Assembly: GCA_963677215.1 (NCBI GenBank)
Contig: OY781919.1
Location: forward strand, 2,852,001 to 2,916,000
Reading direction: 5' to 3'
DNA from: G963676795 sp963677215
GTDB lineage: Bacteria > Desulfobacterota > Desulfuromonadia > Desulfuromonadales > Geopsychrobacteraceae
Length of the DNA stretch: 64,000 bases
Position numbers and translations under genes: made by a program. The notes under the pieces were generated by a model, which had not been told where the DNA came from, did not search any database, and saw nothing but the letters and a program-made list of their open reading frames with translations. The stretch's first letter is position 1, and every line of letters begins with the position of its first letter. Below are positions 7,791-16,596 of the stretch, in pieces.

Positions 7791-9918
7791 CTGTACTCCT
7801 CGGGTCGTTGGTCCTGGGCAGCGTGATGGTGAAGCAGGCGCCCTTGCTGCCATTGTGTGCGGTGATCGTACCGTTCATCTCATTCTCGACGATAACTTTG
7901 GCCATATACAAGCCCAATCCTGTCCCTGAAGCAATGCCTTTTGTCGTGAAATATGGGGTGAAGATCTGCTCGATAATATATTCCGGCATGCCGTTGCCGC
8001 TGTCGCAGATGGTAATGCTGAAGCGATCCAGCGTTTCGCTGAGGCTGATGAAAACCTCTCTGGGATTCGTCTGGTCCCGGCCGATGGCTTCCTCGATCGC
8101 GTCCCTGGCATTGGCCAGAATGTTGACGATGACATGAGAAAATTCACTCTGGTAACCGAATACCGCGGGGCGTTCCTCGCTCTCGGGGACACTGAGGTCG
8201 ATGCGAATATTGGCCTGGCGATAGCTCGGTTCGACCAGCTTGACGGCATTTTCGACGGACTTGATCAGAGAGAAACGTTCCTTGGTCTTGGACGGTTTGA
8301 AGAACTGGCGGAAGTCGTCGATCGTCTTCGACATGAACTGGATCTGGGTGTCGGCGTTGCTGACCAGCTTCTCGACAAACTCGCGGCTGATCATCTGGTT
8401 GTAGTAGGCACTTTTCAAGCTGGAGATGTAGGTCGACAGGATGTTCAGTGGCTGCCGCCACTGATGGGCGATGGCTCCGAGCATTTCTCCCATGGCCGCC
8501 ATCTTCTGGGCCTGGCGCAGCTGCTGCTCGGCGGTGGTCCGCTTGGAGATGTCGCGGATGCTCATCAGGGTCAGGCGCTCGTTGTTGAGACTTAGCTCCT
8601 TTAGACTGACTTCGGCGGGGAATTCACTGCCGTCATTGCGGAGGAAGGTCCATTGGAAAAACTGCTGTTTCCCCTTTGTCGCATCATTGACAATCTGCTG
8701 TAGGTGGCTGTAGCTGTCCTGACCGTCAGCCTGATACTTGGCCGAAATGTCGAGCAGGTAGTTGCCAATCACGCCGTGGGGTTTGGCCTTGAGCATCTCC
8801 CTGGCGCGTTCATTACATTCGATGATGACCAGTCCCTTGCAGATCATGATCGCGTCGTTGGCGACATGAAAGAGGGTCTGATAATAGGCTTCCATCGCTT
8901 TGCGCCGGGTGATATTCCAGTTGAGATCCTGATTCAGAACGCTCAGGGCATCCTGATGCTGCTGGACGGTTGACTTGAAACGCTTGTTGTAAACAAACAG
9001 GATCAGGGCACTGCCACCGATGATGAGCAGGGCGACTATGACGACGACGGCGAGCAGTTTGATGACCGCCTGAAGGGCGGAGAGTACCGAGGTGCTGTCC
9101 GAAAGGTGATAGGCCTCTTCGGTGGTCATGGTCGTGCAGAGAATCCAGCTGCCCCCTTCTATGGCATGATAGGCGAGGATGTTCTCCTTGCTGTTCAGGG
9201 TGAATTTATAGGTCCCTGCGCGGTTCCTGCTGAATTCGCTGATGATCTTCTTGAGGCTGGGATCCAGATCTTGCAGGCGGGCGGTCATCAGCAGGCTCTG
9301 ATCAGGGTGAATCATGATCGTTCCGTCTTCGGCAACGATAAAGGAATAGCCGATATTGCCAACCCTGACATTGAGGACATTGCTGACCAGCGAATCGAGA
9401 ATGATGTCACCGCTTAACACGCCGATGATTTCATGGTTGCTGATCAGCGGCGTGGTCATGGCGATAACCATTTTGCCGGTTGTCATATCGATATAGGGAG
9501 GGGACAGGGTGATGTCCTCTGTCCTGATTCCGTTGATGTACCAGGGCCGTTTACGCGTGTCATAGCCGGTGGGCGGGACCCAGCCGGTGCCGTCGATGAT
9601 AATGCCGTTGTTCAGGCCGATATAAATATCGCTGAATTCACCAGCATTCAATGCCTGCCTGAGAATGTTCAGTGTCTGATCGGCGTTGCCCAGGTCGCTT
9701 CCCTCTAGCTCCTGCCTGACCGAGTTGATGACCTTTTTCTGCTGGCGCAGCCACAGATCGGTTGTCGCAGCGGCCTGGGCGACAATGGTCCGTTGTTGAT
9801 CGAAGAGTGTTTTTTCGGCGATGCTGCGTGTTGCAATGTAGGTGAACCAGGACAGCAGCAGGAATAGCAGCAGGGGGGTGAAAATTAGAATGAGCAGTTT
9901 TTTGTTATAAGTTTTCAT
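7783..9918 (-). CDS. Membrane sensor histidine kinase with amino-acid-type dCache domain
   Basis: A 711-residue sensor kinase. TM1 is about 7-27 and TM2 about 284-310; they bracket a periplasmic dCache domain. A PAS domain (about 345-455), a phospho-acceptor helix with His485 in AIAHQWRQPLN, and an HATPase with GNGM and GTGLGLYMAK follow. In the dCache domain Tyr119, Arg124, Trp126, Tyr127 and Asp171 reproduce the spacing of the amino-acid-binding residues known from Pseudomonas PctA-type receptors (121, 126, 128, 129, 173). The ligand is therefore probably a free amino acid, perhaps GABA. It is translated just before its response regulator. The ATG at 9918 follows GAGAG; a sigma-54-like promoter is 47 bases upstream. 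Confidence 0.93.
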   Translation of the reverse strand: MKTYNKKLLILIFTPLLLFLLLSWFTYIATRSIAEKTLFDQQRTIVAQAAATTDLWLRQQKKVINSVRQELEGSDLGNADQTLNILRQALNAGEFSDIYIGLNNGIIIDGTGWVPPTGYDTRKRPWYINGIRTEDITLSPPYIDMTTGKMVIAMTTPLISNHEIIGVLSGDIILDSLVSNVLNVRVGNIGYSFIVAEDGTIMIHPDQSLLMTARLQDLDPSLKKIISEFSRNRAGTYKFTLNSKENILAYHAIEGGSWILCTTMTTEEAYHLSDSTSVLSALQAVIKLLAVVVIVALLIIGGSALILFVYNKRFKSTVQQHQDALSVLNQDLNWNITRRKAMEAYYQTLFHVANDAIMICKGLVIIECNERAREMLKAKPHGVIGNYLLDISAKYQADGQDSYSHLQQIVNDATKGKQQFFQWTFLRNDGSEFPAEVSLKELSLNNERLTLMSIRDISKRTTAEQQLRQAQKMAAMGEMLGAIAHQWRQPLNILSTYISSLKSAYYNQMISREFVEKLVSNADTQIQFMSKTIDDFRQFFKPSKTKERFSLIKSVENAVKLVEPSYRQANIRIDLSVPESEERPAVFGYQSEFSHVIVNILANARDAIEEAIGRDQTNPREVFISLSETLDRFSITICDSGNGMPEYIIEQIFTPYFTTKGIASGTGLGLYMAKVIVENEMNGTITAHNGSKGACFTITLPRTNDPRSTDV

Positions 9919-9964
9919 TGTTACTCTCAAGTCTGGCCTACCGTTGGTTTGAGGGTAACTCCGA

Positions 9965-9980
9965 AGCAATTAATGTTCCA
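9965..9980 (-). promoter_or_regulatory. Sigma-54-like promoter of the kinase-regulator operon
   Basis: The minus strand reads TGGAACATTAATTGCT: GG and GC are at exact -24/-12 spacing, with one departure (A for C) from TGGCAC. It ends 47 bases before the kinase ATG, the same distance as in gabT. It suggests positive autoregulation. I see no full operator dyad above it, only a TTGAC half-site at 10030-10034. Confidence 0.65.
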
Positions 9981-10012
9981 ACTGATTTTTTTTGATCCGC
10001 AGTCTGGCAGAA

Positions 10013-10052
10013 GCAGCAAGAGGCTTCCATTGACTGTGAAGCCTCTTGCTGC
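10013..10052. terminator. Long hairpin downstream of the TSCPD gene
   Basis: A perfect 15-bp stem (10013-10027 with 10038-10052) and a 10-base loop lie 20 bases past the TSCPD stop. The minus strand continues TTCTGCC rather than a full T tract, so termination efficiency is uncertain. It separates the TSCPD gene from the kinase promoter. Confidence 0.55.
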
Positions 10053-10072
10053 TGTTTCCTGTAGGTCGGTGT

Positions 10073-10327
10073 TCAGCTCGCCTGCTTGAGAAGCAGCAAG
10101 CTCAGGGCCTGGGCCAGCTGGTCGGGGCAGCTGGTGTTGTTGCGGCATTGGATTCCGCTCAGTTTGGCGATCGCCTGTTCGGCATCCATCCCCTGAACAA
10201 GTTTGCCGATCCCTTCCAGGTTGCCTTTGCAGCCGCCGACAAAGCTGACATCTTTGATGACCTGGCCATCCATCTCAATATCGATCTGTCGCGCACAGGT
10301 GCCGGTAGTTTGATAGGTTGTTTTCAT
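10073..10327 (-). CDS. TSCPD domain protein
   Basis: An 84-residue protein consisting of one TSCPD domain, named for the TSCPDQLA motif seen near the C-terminus (about 65-72). Other landmarks: TTGTCARQIDIEMDG at the start, FVGGCKGNLEGIGKLVQGM in the middle, and conserved cysteines at each. Related domains occur at the C-terminus of B12-dependent ribonucleotide reductases, but the function of the free-standing form is unknown. The ATG at 10327 follows AAAGG and gives the normal family size. A sigma-70 promoter is 50 bases upstream; the gene is monocistronic and divergent from the AddB-like gene. Confidence 0.8.
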   Translation of the reverse strand: MKTTYQTTGTCARQIDIEMDGQVIKDVSFVGGCKGNLEGIGKLVQGMDAEQAIAKLSGIQCRNNTSCPDQLAQALSLLLLKQAS

Positions 10328-10376
10328 ATTCAAGCCTTTTTGTGACAAAGAAAAACAGATGCAAATGAAGCTGCTA

Positions 10377-10405
10377 CTCATACCCGAGCCAGTGAACGCT
10401 GTCAA
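10377..10405 (-). promoter_or_regulatory. Sigma-70 promoter of the TSCPD gene
   Basis: On the minus strand: TTGACA (10405-10400), a 17-base spacer, and TATGAG (10382-10377). The ATG is about 50 bases downstream. Confidence 0.65.
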
Positions 10406-10578
10406 CATAATATATGAATAGTTGAATCCATCTGATTGTTTTTGGCTGTGACATATTCGGTCTTATTCGCAGACTAATTTGAAAAGAACATATAAGCGTG
10501 AACTCAGGGTTTGGGTTTTCGTTGAAAAGTGCTAGAACAGCACAAACTAACAATATGCCAGTTTCCGGAGTTACAGCA

Positions 10579-13239
10579 ATGGCCGCCAGCTATCTGACAG
10601 ATCTTTTGCCTCACATCGCCGAAGGTGCGCTGGTGCTCACCGCGAACAAGAGACTATTCCGCTTTCTACGTTCCCGTTTTGATCAATGGATGCTTGAGCG
10701 GGGGGAGACGGTCTGGACTTCGCCTCAGATCTTCAGCTATGAAGGCTGGATCGATCAGGTCGTGACCGGCCTGGGGGAGCAGTGGCGGGTATTAAGCCCT
10801 CATCAGGCTCAATGCATGTGGGAACAGCTGGTTGAAGCTTCATCGCGAAGTCTGGACCTTGAACTGTTGCAGGTCTCCCGGACTGCGGAAAAGGTTGCGC
10901 AGGCCCATCGCCTGCTGAATGAATATGAACTCGAACTGGATGAAGCCAGTCTGACCGAAGATCAGCAGGCATTCAACTTGTGGCGTCAGCAGTACCGGGA
11001 GCTCTGTGCCGAGCATGACTGGCTTGATCGAAGCGAGCTGGCAGCCCTGGTCCGTGAAGCTTTTGCGGGTGGCCAGGTTGCTTATCCGCAGCGACTCTTT
11101 ATGGTCGGCTTCGATCAACTGCCTCCTGGGCTGGTTAAGCTCTGCGCGCATTTTTCCGACCAGGGGTTAGATTGCCGGGAGCTTTCGCTGGTGGCTGAGC
11201 GTGATGTTGTCGTGCGTCACTATTCGGCTGCCGATAGCGAGGATGAAATCGACAAGGCGGCACTCTGGACGCGCCACCTGTTGGAACAGGGAGCGTGTTC
11301 GATCGGTGTTGTCGTTCCCGATCTGACCACCTGCCGCACCCGAATCGAGAGGAGCTTTCTGCGCCAGATCGATCCACAGGCTATGACCCGTCTCGAGCAG
11401 GACGACACAGTGTTCGGTCTTTCCCTGGGAGGGCCTCTCGCTGAAGAGGGGGTTATTCATGCCGCACTGCAGTTGCTCGGCCTCGGCCGTAAGCTCAGCC
11501 TCAATGAGGTTTCCTTCCTGCTGAGAACTCCGTACCTGGGAGGGGGCAGTCGCGAGGCCGATCAACGTCATCTGTTTGAACGGCGCCTGCGCTCCTGGCG
11601 GCAATCCGGATTTTCCCTGGCTGCTCTGAAAAACACAATGGAGAAGAATTCAGACTCTGGAGGCATAGCTGAGATTCTCGCTCATCTTGAGTCTTTTGGA
11701 CAGCAGGGAAAACTGCATCCGGGTGAGTGGGCTGTGTGCTTCGGTGACGATCTTAAAGCTCTCGGCTGGCCTGGTGACAGGGTGTTGTCGAGTCGCGAAT
11801 ATCAGGCTCTCAAGGTCTTTCAAGACAAAGTCTTGAGTGGTTTGGCGGCTCTCGACGCGGTATTGCCGGCGGTCACACGGGGACGAGCTCTGGCCCTGCT
11901 TCAGAACCTGGCGCGTAATCTGGAATTTCAGATCGAAGCACCGCCCAGCCCGGTTCAGGTTGTCGGTCTACTAGAATCTTCGGGGCTGGAATTCGAGCAT
12001 CTGTGGGTCATGGGAATGGGCGAGACCACGCTCCCTGCTGCGCCGCAGCCGAACCCCTTCATCCCTTACCACTTGCAGCGTGATCATGCCATGCCGCATG
12101 CCACCGCCGAGCGCGAGTTGCAGTTTGGCGAGCAGGTGATTGCGCGGCTTAGAACAGCCGCAGCCCAGGTTGTTTTCAGCTATCCTCGCCGCAGTGGCGA
12201 AAGCCCCCAGCGGCCGAGCCCTCTCTTGCCGGCGGCTAGCTGTGATGCGGCCCCGCAATTCAGTGCACCGCAGGATCTGCTCAGTCTGAGCAGAGCTCAA
12301 GCGCCAGAGCTTGAAAGTCTCGATGATGGCCAGGGGCCAGCCTTGGTGGAAGAGCTGGTCGAGGGGGGGACGACCCTGCTCAAAGACCAGGCCCATTGCC
12401 CGTTTCGTGCTTTTATCCATCACCGCCTCAAATGCACGCAGCTTGACAGCCCCGAAGCGGGGATCTCGGCCGTGAACCGTGGCGATCTGGTTCATCTGGT
12501 CCTGGAAAAGATCTGGCGACAGCTGGGCAGACGCTCCGCTCTTGAAGCACTCAGCAGCGAGCAGCGCAGGACACTGATCGAACAGATGGTCTCTGCCGCA
12601 ATCGCTGAATACTTTGCCGAAGGCAGTGTGCTGGCCGGTTCCCTGCTGCAGATCGAGCAGGAGCGGTTGATCACCCTGGTTGGGGAATGGCTGAAATGTG
12701 AAGAACAGCGCGATGATTTTGTCGTTCTTGAATCGGAAAATGAGCATGTCGAGAGCCTGGGTCCATTGAAGATCCGTATGAAGGTTGACCGGATCGACCA
12801 GCTTGCTGACGGACAGCGGGTCGTCATCGACTACAAAACCGGCAGCGGTATTGATGCCCGTGATTTCTTGTCGGAGCCGCTGATCGAACCCCAGCTGCCG
12901 ATCTACGCCGTTGCTGATGGGGAAAATCCGGCCGATGGAGTCGCTTTTGCCCGGGTGCGCCAGGGAGAGTGTGCTTTTGTCGGCTTCATGCGCAATGAGG
13001 CCGCGCTCGACAAGGTCAGCGACTATGCCGCTTACGCGCATAAGCATGACCTTGCGAATCCTGACTGGGATCAGTTGCTGGCCTTCTGGAAAGAACAGAT
13101 TGCCGCTCTGGCCGCTGATTTTGTCGCCGGCCGGGCTGTGGTTGACCCTTTTGATCCGAAGCGCAGCTGCAGCTACTGTGACCTGGCTGGACTCTGCCGG
13201 ATTCAGGAATATTATGGCGAACTGGAGGAGAGCGAATGA
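10579..13239 (+). CDS. AddB-like PD-(D/E)XK nuclease subunit with Fe-S cysteines
   Basis: An 886-residue protein of the AddB-like DNA repair family. The N-terminal half is a helicase-like fold without clear ATPase motifs (VLTANKRLFRFLRSRF opens it). The C-terminal nuclease shows MKVDRIDQL and VVIDYKTGSG, the D...DxK core. Four cysteines, one in AHCPFRAF before the nuclease and three in CSYCDLAGLC after it, match the 4Fe-4S clamp of AddB nucleases. It overlaps the AddA-like gene by 4 bases (ATGA), so they form a complex for double-strand break end processing. Start 10579 follows GGAG at 8 bases; ATG 10555 and GTG 10498 upstream have poorer sites. It is not RecB or RecC in architecture. Confidence 0.85.
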   Translation: MAASYLTDLLPHIAEGALVLTANKRLFRFLRSRFDQWMLERGETVWTSPQIFSYEGWIDQVVTGLGEQWRVLSPHQAQCMWEQLVEASSRSLDLELLQVSRTAEKVAQAHRLLNEYELELDEASLTEDQQAFNLWRQQYRELCAEHDWLDRSELAALVREAFAGGQVAYPQRLFMVGFDQLPPGLVKLCAHFSDQGLDCRELSLVAERDVVVRHYSAADSEDEIDKAALWTRHLLEQGACSIGVVVPDLTTCRTRIERSFLRQIDPQAMTRLEQDDTVFGLSLGGPLAEEGVIHAALQLLGLGRKLSLNEVSFLLRTPYLGGGSREADQRHLFERRLRSWRQSGFSLAALKNTMEKNSDSGGIAEILAHLESFGQQGKLHPGEWAVCFGDDLKALGWPGDRVLSSREYQALKVFQDKVLSGLAALDAVLPAVTRGRALALLQNLARNLEFQIEAPPSPVQVVGLLESSGLEFEHLWVMGMGETTLPAAPQPNPFIPYHLQRDHAMPHATAERELQFGEQVIARLRTAAAQVVFSYPRRSGESPQRPSPLLPAASCDAAPQFSAPQDLLSLSRAQAPELESLDDGQGPALVEELVEGGTTLLKDQAHCPFRAFIHHRLKCTQLDSPEAGISAVNRGDLVHLVLEKIWRQLGRRSALEALSSEQRRTLIEQMVSAAIAEYFAEGSVLAGSLLQIEQERLITLVGEWLKCEEQRDDFVVLESENEHVESLGPLKIRMKVDRIDQLADGQRVVIDYKTGSGIDARDFLSEPLIEPQLPIYAVADGENPADGVAFARVRQGECAFVGFMRNEAALDKVSDYAAYAHKHDLANPDWDQLLAFWKEQIAALAADFVAGRAVVDPFDPKRSCSYCDLAGLCRIQEYYGELEESE

Positions 13240-16200
13240 GCCGTATCGTTGATGCAGAAGCCCGCCGTCAGGCCCTTGACGGGAGCCGTTCCTTCATCGT
13301 CCAGGCTCCGGCCGGTTCAGGTAAGACGGAACTGCTGATTCAGCGCCTGCTGGTGCTGCTGAACAGCGTCGAGCGGCCGCAGCAGATTCTGGCCATCACC
13401 TTTACCAACAAGGCAGCAGCAGAAATGCGCCAACGGCTGTTGGATGCGCTGGTGATGGCACGTGACGAGCCGAGGCCGGAGGAAGCTCATAAGGCAGTGA
13501 CCTGGCAACTGGCCAGAGCCGCTTTCGAACGCCATGGTGAGGAACTGCTGAAAAACCCTGCTCAACTGGCGATTCAGACCATCGACAGTTTCAACGCAGC
13601 GCTGGTGCGCAAGATGCCCTGGCTGTCACGTTTCGGTGGCGTTCCGCAGGTTCGGGAGGATGCTACCGTCCTGTACGCCCGAGCTGTCGAACAACTGATG
13701 GGGCAGCTTGATAACCAGGACCAGACCGGCGAAGCCCTGCGTATACTTTTGCGTCATTTTGATAACCGACTCGGTCAGGTTGAGAAGATGTTGGTCGGCA
13801 TGCTGGCCAAGCGCGATCAGTGGCTGCGCTACCTGGCGAGCGAACATGGCACCAGCCATCATCGGCTGCAGGAGAACCTCGAACAGTTCTGCTCCTTGCA
13901 GCTCGAAGCGTTGGTCCGTAGTTTTCCTACAGCTCTGGCCGATGAGTTGCTGTTTTGTGCCAGCTATGCCGCGCACAACAGCCCGGATCTCGAGCCCCTC
14001 GCTGGATTGGGCCTGCCGTTGCCATCCGGTTACGCTGACCTGCCTCTCTGGCAGTTGCTCGCCGAGCTGCTGCTGACAGCCTCCGGCGACGTGCGTAAAA
14101 CGGTCAACAAGAACAACGGATTTCCGGCTGGTAACGGGGGGAAGGTCGCCAAGCAGCGAATGCTGGAACTGCTTTCCGGATGCGCTGAGAGCCGGGATTT
14201 CGTGACTCAACTGGCGGCCGTACGCACCATGCCGGGACATTTCAGTTCAGAGCAGTGGCAGATCCTGCGGGCGGTGCTTGATCTGTTGCCACTGCTGGTG
14301 GTCGATTTGTGGAAGGTCTTTCGCCAGCACTCCGAGACCGATTTTTCAGAGATCGCCCTCAAGGCGGGACAGGCCCTGGGGCGCAGCGACAACCCGAGTG
14401 ACCTGCTGCTGAGAATCGACAATGACCTGCAACATATTCTGGTCGACGAGTTTCAGGATACCTCACGCCTGCAATATTCGCTGCTCAACATCCTGACCAG
14501 TGGCTGGACGGAGGGGGACGGGCGGACGCTGTTTTTGGTCGGTGACCCGATGCAGTCGATCTATCGCTTCAGGGAAGCCGAGGTTGGTCTCTTCCTGCAG
14601 AGTTTTACCGGGAACTTCGGCACACATGGCCTTAATCTTACTCCGCTGAGATTGGAGTGCAACTTTCGCTCGCAGCAGGGGATCGTCGATTGGGTCAACA
14701 GAAGTTTTAAAGAGATTTTTCCCCGAAGCACAGATGTCGATAGTGGTGCGGTCAGCCTGTCACGGGCACATGCGGTGCATGCCCCCCTCGACGACGGCCT
14801 GGCCTGCCGTTTCTACCCCTTTTCAACCCAGGATGACAAGGCCGAAGCTCGACAGGTTGTGGAGATTATCCAAGAGGCGCGAGCCCGCGATCCGCAGGGG
14901 ACAATCGCGATCCTGGTCCGTGGCCGGGCCCATCTGCGTGAGATTCTGCCATTGCTGCGTGCCAATCGGCTGTCTTACCAGGCCCAGGATATCGATCAGC
15001 TGGGAGCCCGTCCGGCAGCTCTCGATCTGGTTGCCCTGGTTCGGGCACTGCTGCATCGCGGCGACCGCCTCGCCTGGCTGGCCGTTTTACGTGCTCCCTG
15101 GTGTGGTCTGAAACTGCACGATCTGCACGTGCTGCTGGCTGCGTATCCGCGCCGAACTGTACCTGCTCTGCTCAGGGATGAAAAACTGCGGCAAAGCTTG
15201 AGTCCCGCGGGGCAGCAGCGTCTTCAGACTGTGGGGGCCGTTCTGCTTGCCGCCCTTGACCAGCGTGGCCGCTTCCCACTGCGTGATCTGGTCGAGCGCT
15301 GCTGGTTCGCACTGGGCGCTGCGTCCTGTTATGGCAGCGAGGGACTGGCAGACGCCGAACTGGTTTTTGCTCTGATCGAAGATCTGCAACATGGCTGTGA
15401 GCTGGAGGATCTCGATCTGCTCGAGCGTGAAACCGGACGTCTGTTTGCCCGGGCCGATGCGTCGGCCGACGCGCGACTGCAGATCATGACGATCCATAAA
15501 TCGAAAGGGTTGGAATTCGATACGGTCATTATCCCCGGTCTGGGTAAAACGACGGGTCGCAGCGAGATACCGTTGCTGCGTTGGCTGGAGCATCCGCACT
15601 GTGGTCTGCTGCTGGCACCGCGTGCGGCAAGTGGTTCCGACAAGGATCCTCTTTACCAGATGATAGGCAGGCTGGAAAAGCAGAAAGGGCGCCTGGAGGA
15701 TGGCCGCCTGCTCTATGTCGCGACAACCCGTGCCATCAACCACTTGCACCTGCTTGGCCAGGCCACGGCCAATAAGGCCGGTGAGTTTCTGCCGACCAAA
15801 GGCTCGCTCCTTGAGCAGCTGTGGCCTCTCGTGAAAGAGCAATTTGTCCTGTCTGATGCATCCGTATCCGAGCCGCAACCGACTGTTCGACCACGGTTGA
15901 AGCGTCTGCCACTCGATTGGCAGTTGCCGGTCATGGCAGGGGTCGCTCTGCCGGAGATGGTGGCCAATACAGCCGCATCGGCAGCTGCTGATCAGGAGCC
16001 TGCAACGCAGTTCAGTGGCTGGGAAACGCCACTCCACAGACATGTCGGAACCCTGGTCCATTGGCAGTTGGAGCAGATGGCGCGGTGTGGCTGCGAAGTC
16101 TGGACAGAACAGAGCCCGGAGCAACGAAAGAGGCGTCTGGAGAAATTACTTAGAGGTTACGGAACGCCGAGGGGGGAGCTTGACAAGGGGGTGGCAAAGG

Positions 16201-16556
16201 CGACTCAGGCTGTAGAACGAATTGTTCAGAGCGAGAGAGGGCGCTGGATCCTGGCAGCTCACACTGATCATCAATGCGAGCTGCCGCTTTCCGGATTCGT
16301 CGATGGTCAACTGATCCACGCCATTATCGACAGAACCTTCATCGAAGATGAAATCTGCTGGATCATCGACTACAAAAACAGTGCTCCGGCTGGCAACGAG
16401 AGCCTCGATGCCTTTCTGCAGCGGGAGGCAGGACGCTATCGAAACCAGCTCCATGCCTATGTCCGGTTACGCGAGAAACAGTTGCCCGAACTCAAGGTGT
16501 GTGCAGCACTTTATTTTCCACTAGCCGATGCCTGGTACGAATTTTCAGATTTTTAA
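13236..16556 (+). CDS. AddA-like UvrD-family helicase-nuclease
   Basis: An 1106-residue superfamily 1A helicase with a C-terminal RecB-type nuclease. It begins with motif I (VQAPAGSGKTELLIQRLL, residues about 22-39), then motif Ia (AITFTNKAAAEMRQR), motif II (ILVDEFQDTSRLQ), motif III (LVGDPMQSIYRFREAE), motif IV region (LECNFRS), motif V (IMTIHKSKGLEFDTVIIPG) and motif VI (RLLYVATTRA). The nuclease core is IDRTFIEDEICWIIDYKN near the end, with the usual D and DxK. It is the motor partner of the AddB-like protein encoded just upstream. Its stop is followed by a convergent gene on the other strand. Confidence 0.9.
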   Translation: MSRIVDAEARRQALDGSRSFIVQAPAGSGKTELLIQRLLVLLNSVERPQQILAITFTNKAAAEMRQRLLDALVMARDEPRPEEAHKAVTWQLARAAFERHGEELLKNPAQLAIQTIDSFNAALVRKMPWLSRFGGVPQVREDATVLYARAVEQLMGQLDNQDQTGEALRILLRHFDNRLGQVEKMLVGMLAKRDQWLRYLASEHGTSHHRLQENLEQFCSLQLEALVRSFPTALADELLFCASYAAHNSPDLEPLAGLGLPLPSGYADLPLWQLLAELLLTASGDVRKTVNKNNGFPAGNGGKVAKQRMLELLSGCAESRDFVTQLAAVRTMPGHFSSEQWQILRAVLDLLPLLVVDLWKVFRQHSETDFSEIALKAGQALGRSDNPSDLLLRIDNDLQHILVDEFQDTSRLQYSLLNILTSGWTEGDGRTLFLVGDPMQSIYRFREAEVGLFLQSFTGNFGTHGLNLTPLRLECNFRSQQGIVDWVNRSFKEIFPRSTDVDSGAVSLSRAHAVHAPLDDGLACRFYPFSTQDDKAEARQVVEIIQEARARDPQGTIAILVRGRAHLREILPLLRANRLSYQAQDIDQLGARPAALDLVALVRALLHRGDRLAWLAVLRAPWCGLKLHDLHVLLAAYPRRTVPALLRDEKLRQSLSPAGQQRLQTVGAVLLAALDQRGRFPLRDLVERCWFALGAASCYGSEGLADAELVFALIEDLQHGCELEDLDLLERETGRLFARADASADARLQIMTIHKSKGLEFDTVIIPGLGKTTGRSEIPLLRWLEHPHCGLLLAPRAASGSDKDPLYQMIGRLEKQKGRLEDGRLLYVATTRAINHLHLLGQATANKAGEFLPTKGSLLEQLWPLVKEQFVLSDASVSEPQPTVRPRLKRLPLDWQLPVMAGVALPEMVANTAASAAADQEPATQFSGWETPLHRHVGTLVHWQLEQMARCGCEVWTEQSPEQRKRRLEKLLRGYGTPRGELDKGVAKATQAVERIVQSERGRWILAAHTDHQCELPLSGFVDGQLIHAIIDRTFIEDEICWIIDYKNSAPAGNESLDAFLQREAGRYRNQLHAYVRLREKQLPELKVCAALYFPLADAWYEFSDF

Positions 16557-16596
16557 GCAGGGAATTTACATTTGACAGAGGTGTACAAGTCCACCT

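Noticed and set aside
11971..13047. A 358-codon minus-strand frame inside the AddB-like gene
   Set aside because: It is a shadow of the plus-strand protein, whose nuclease motifs and coupling to the helicase gene are convincing.
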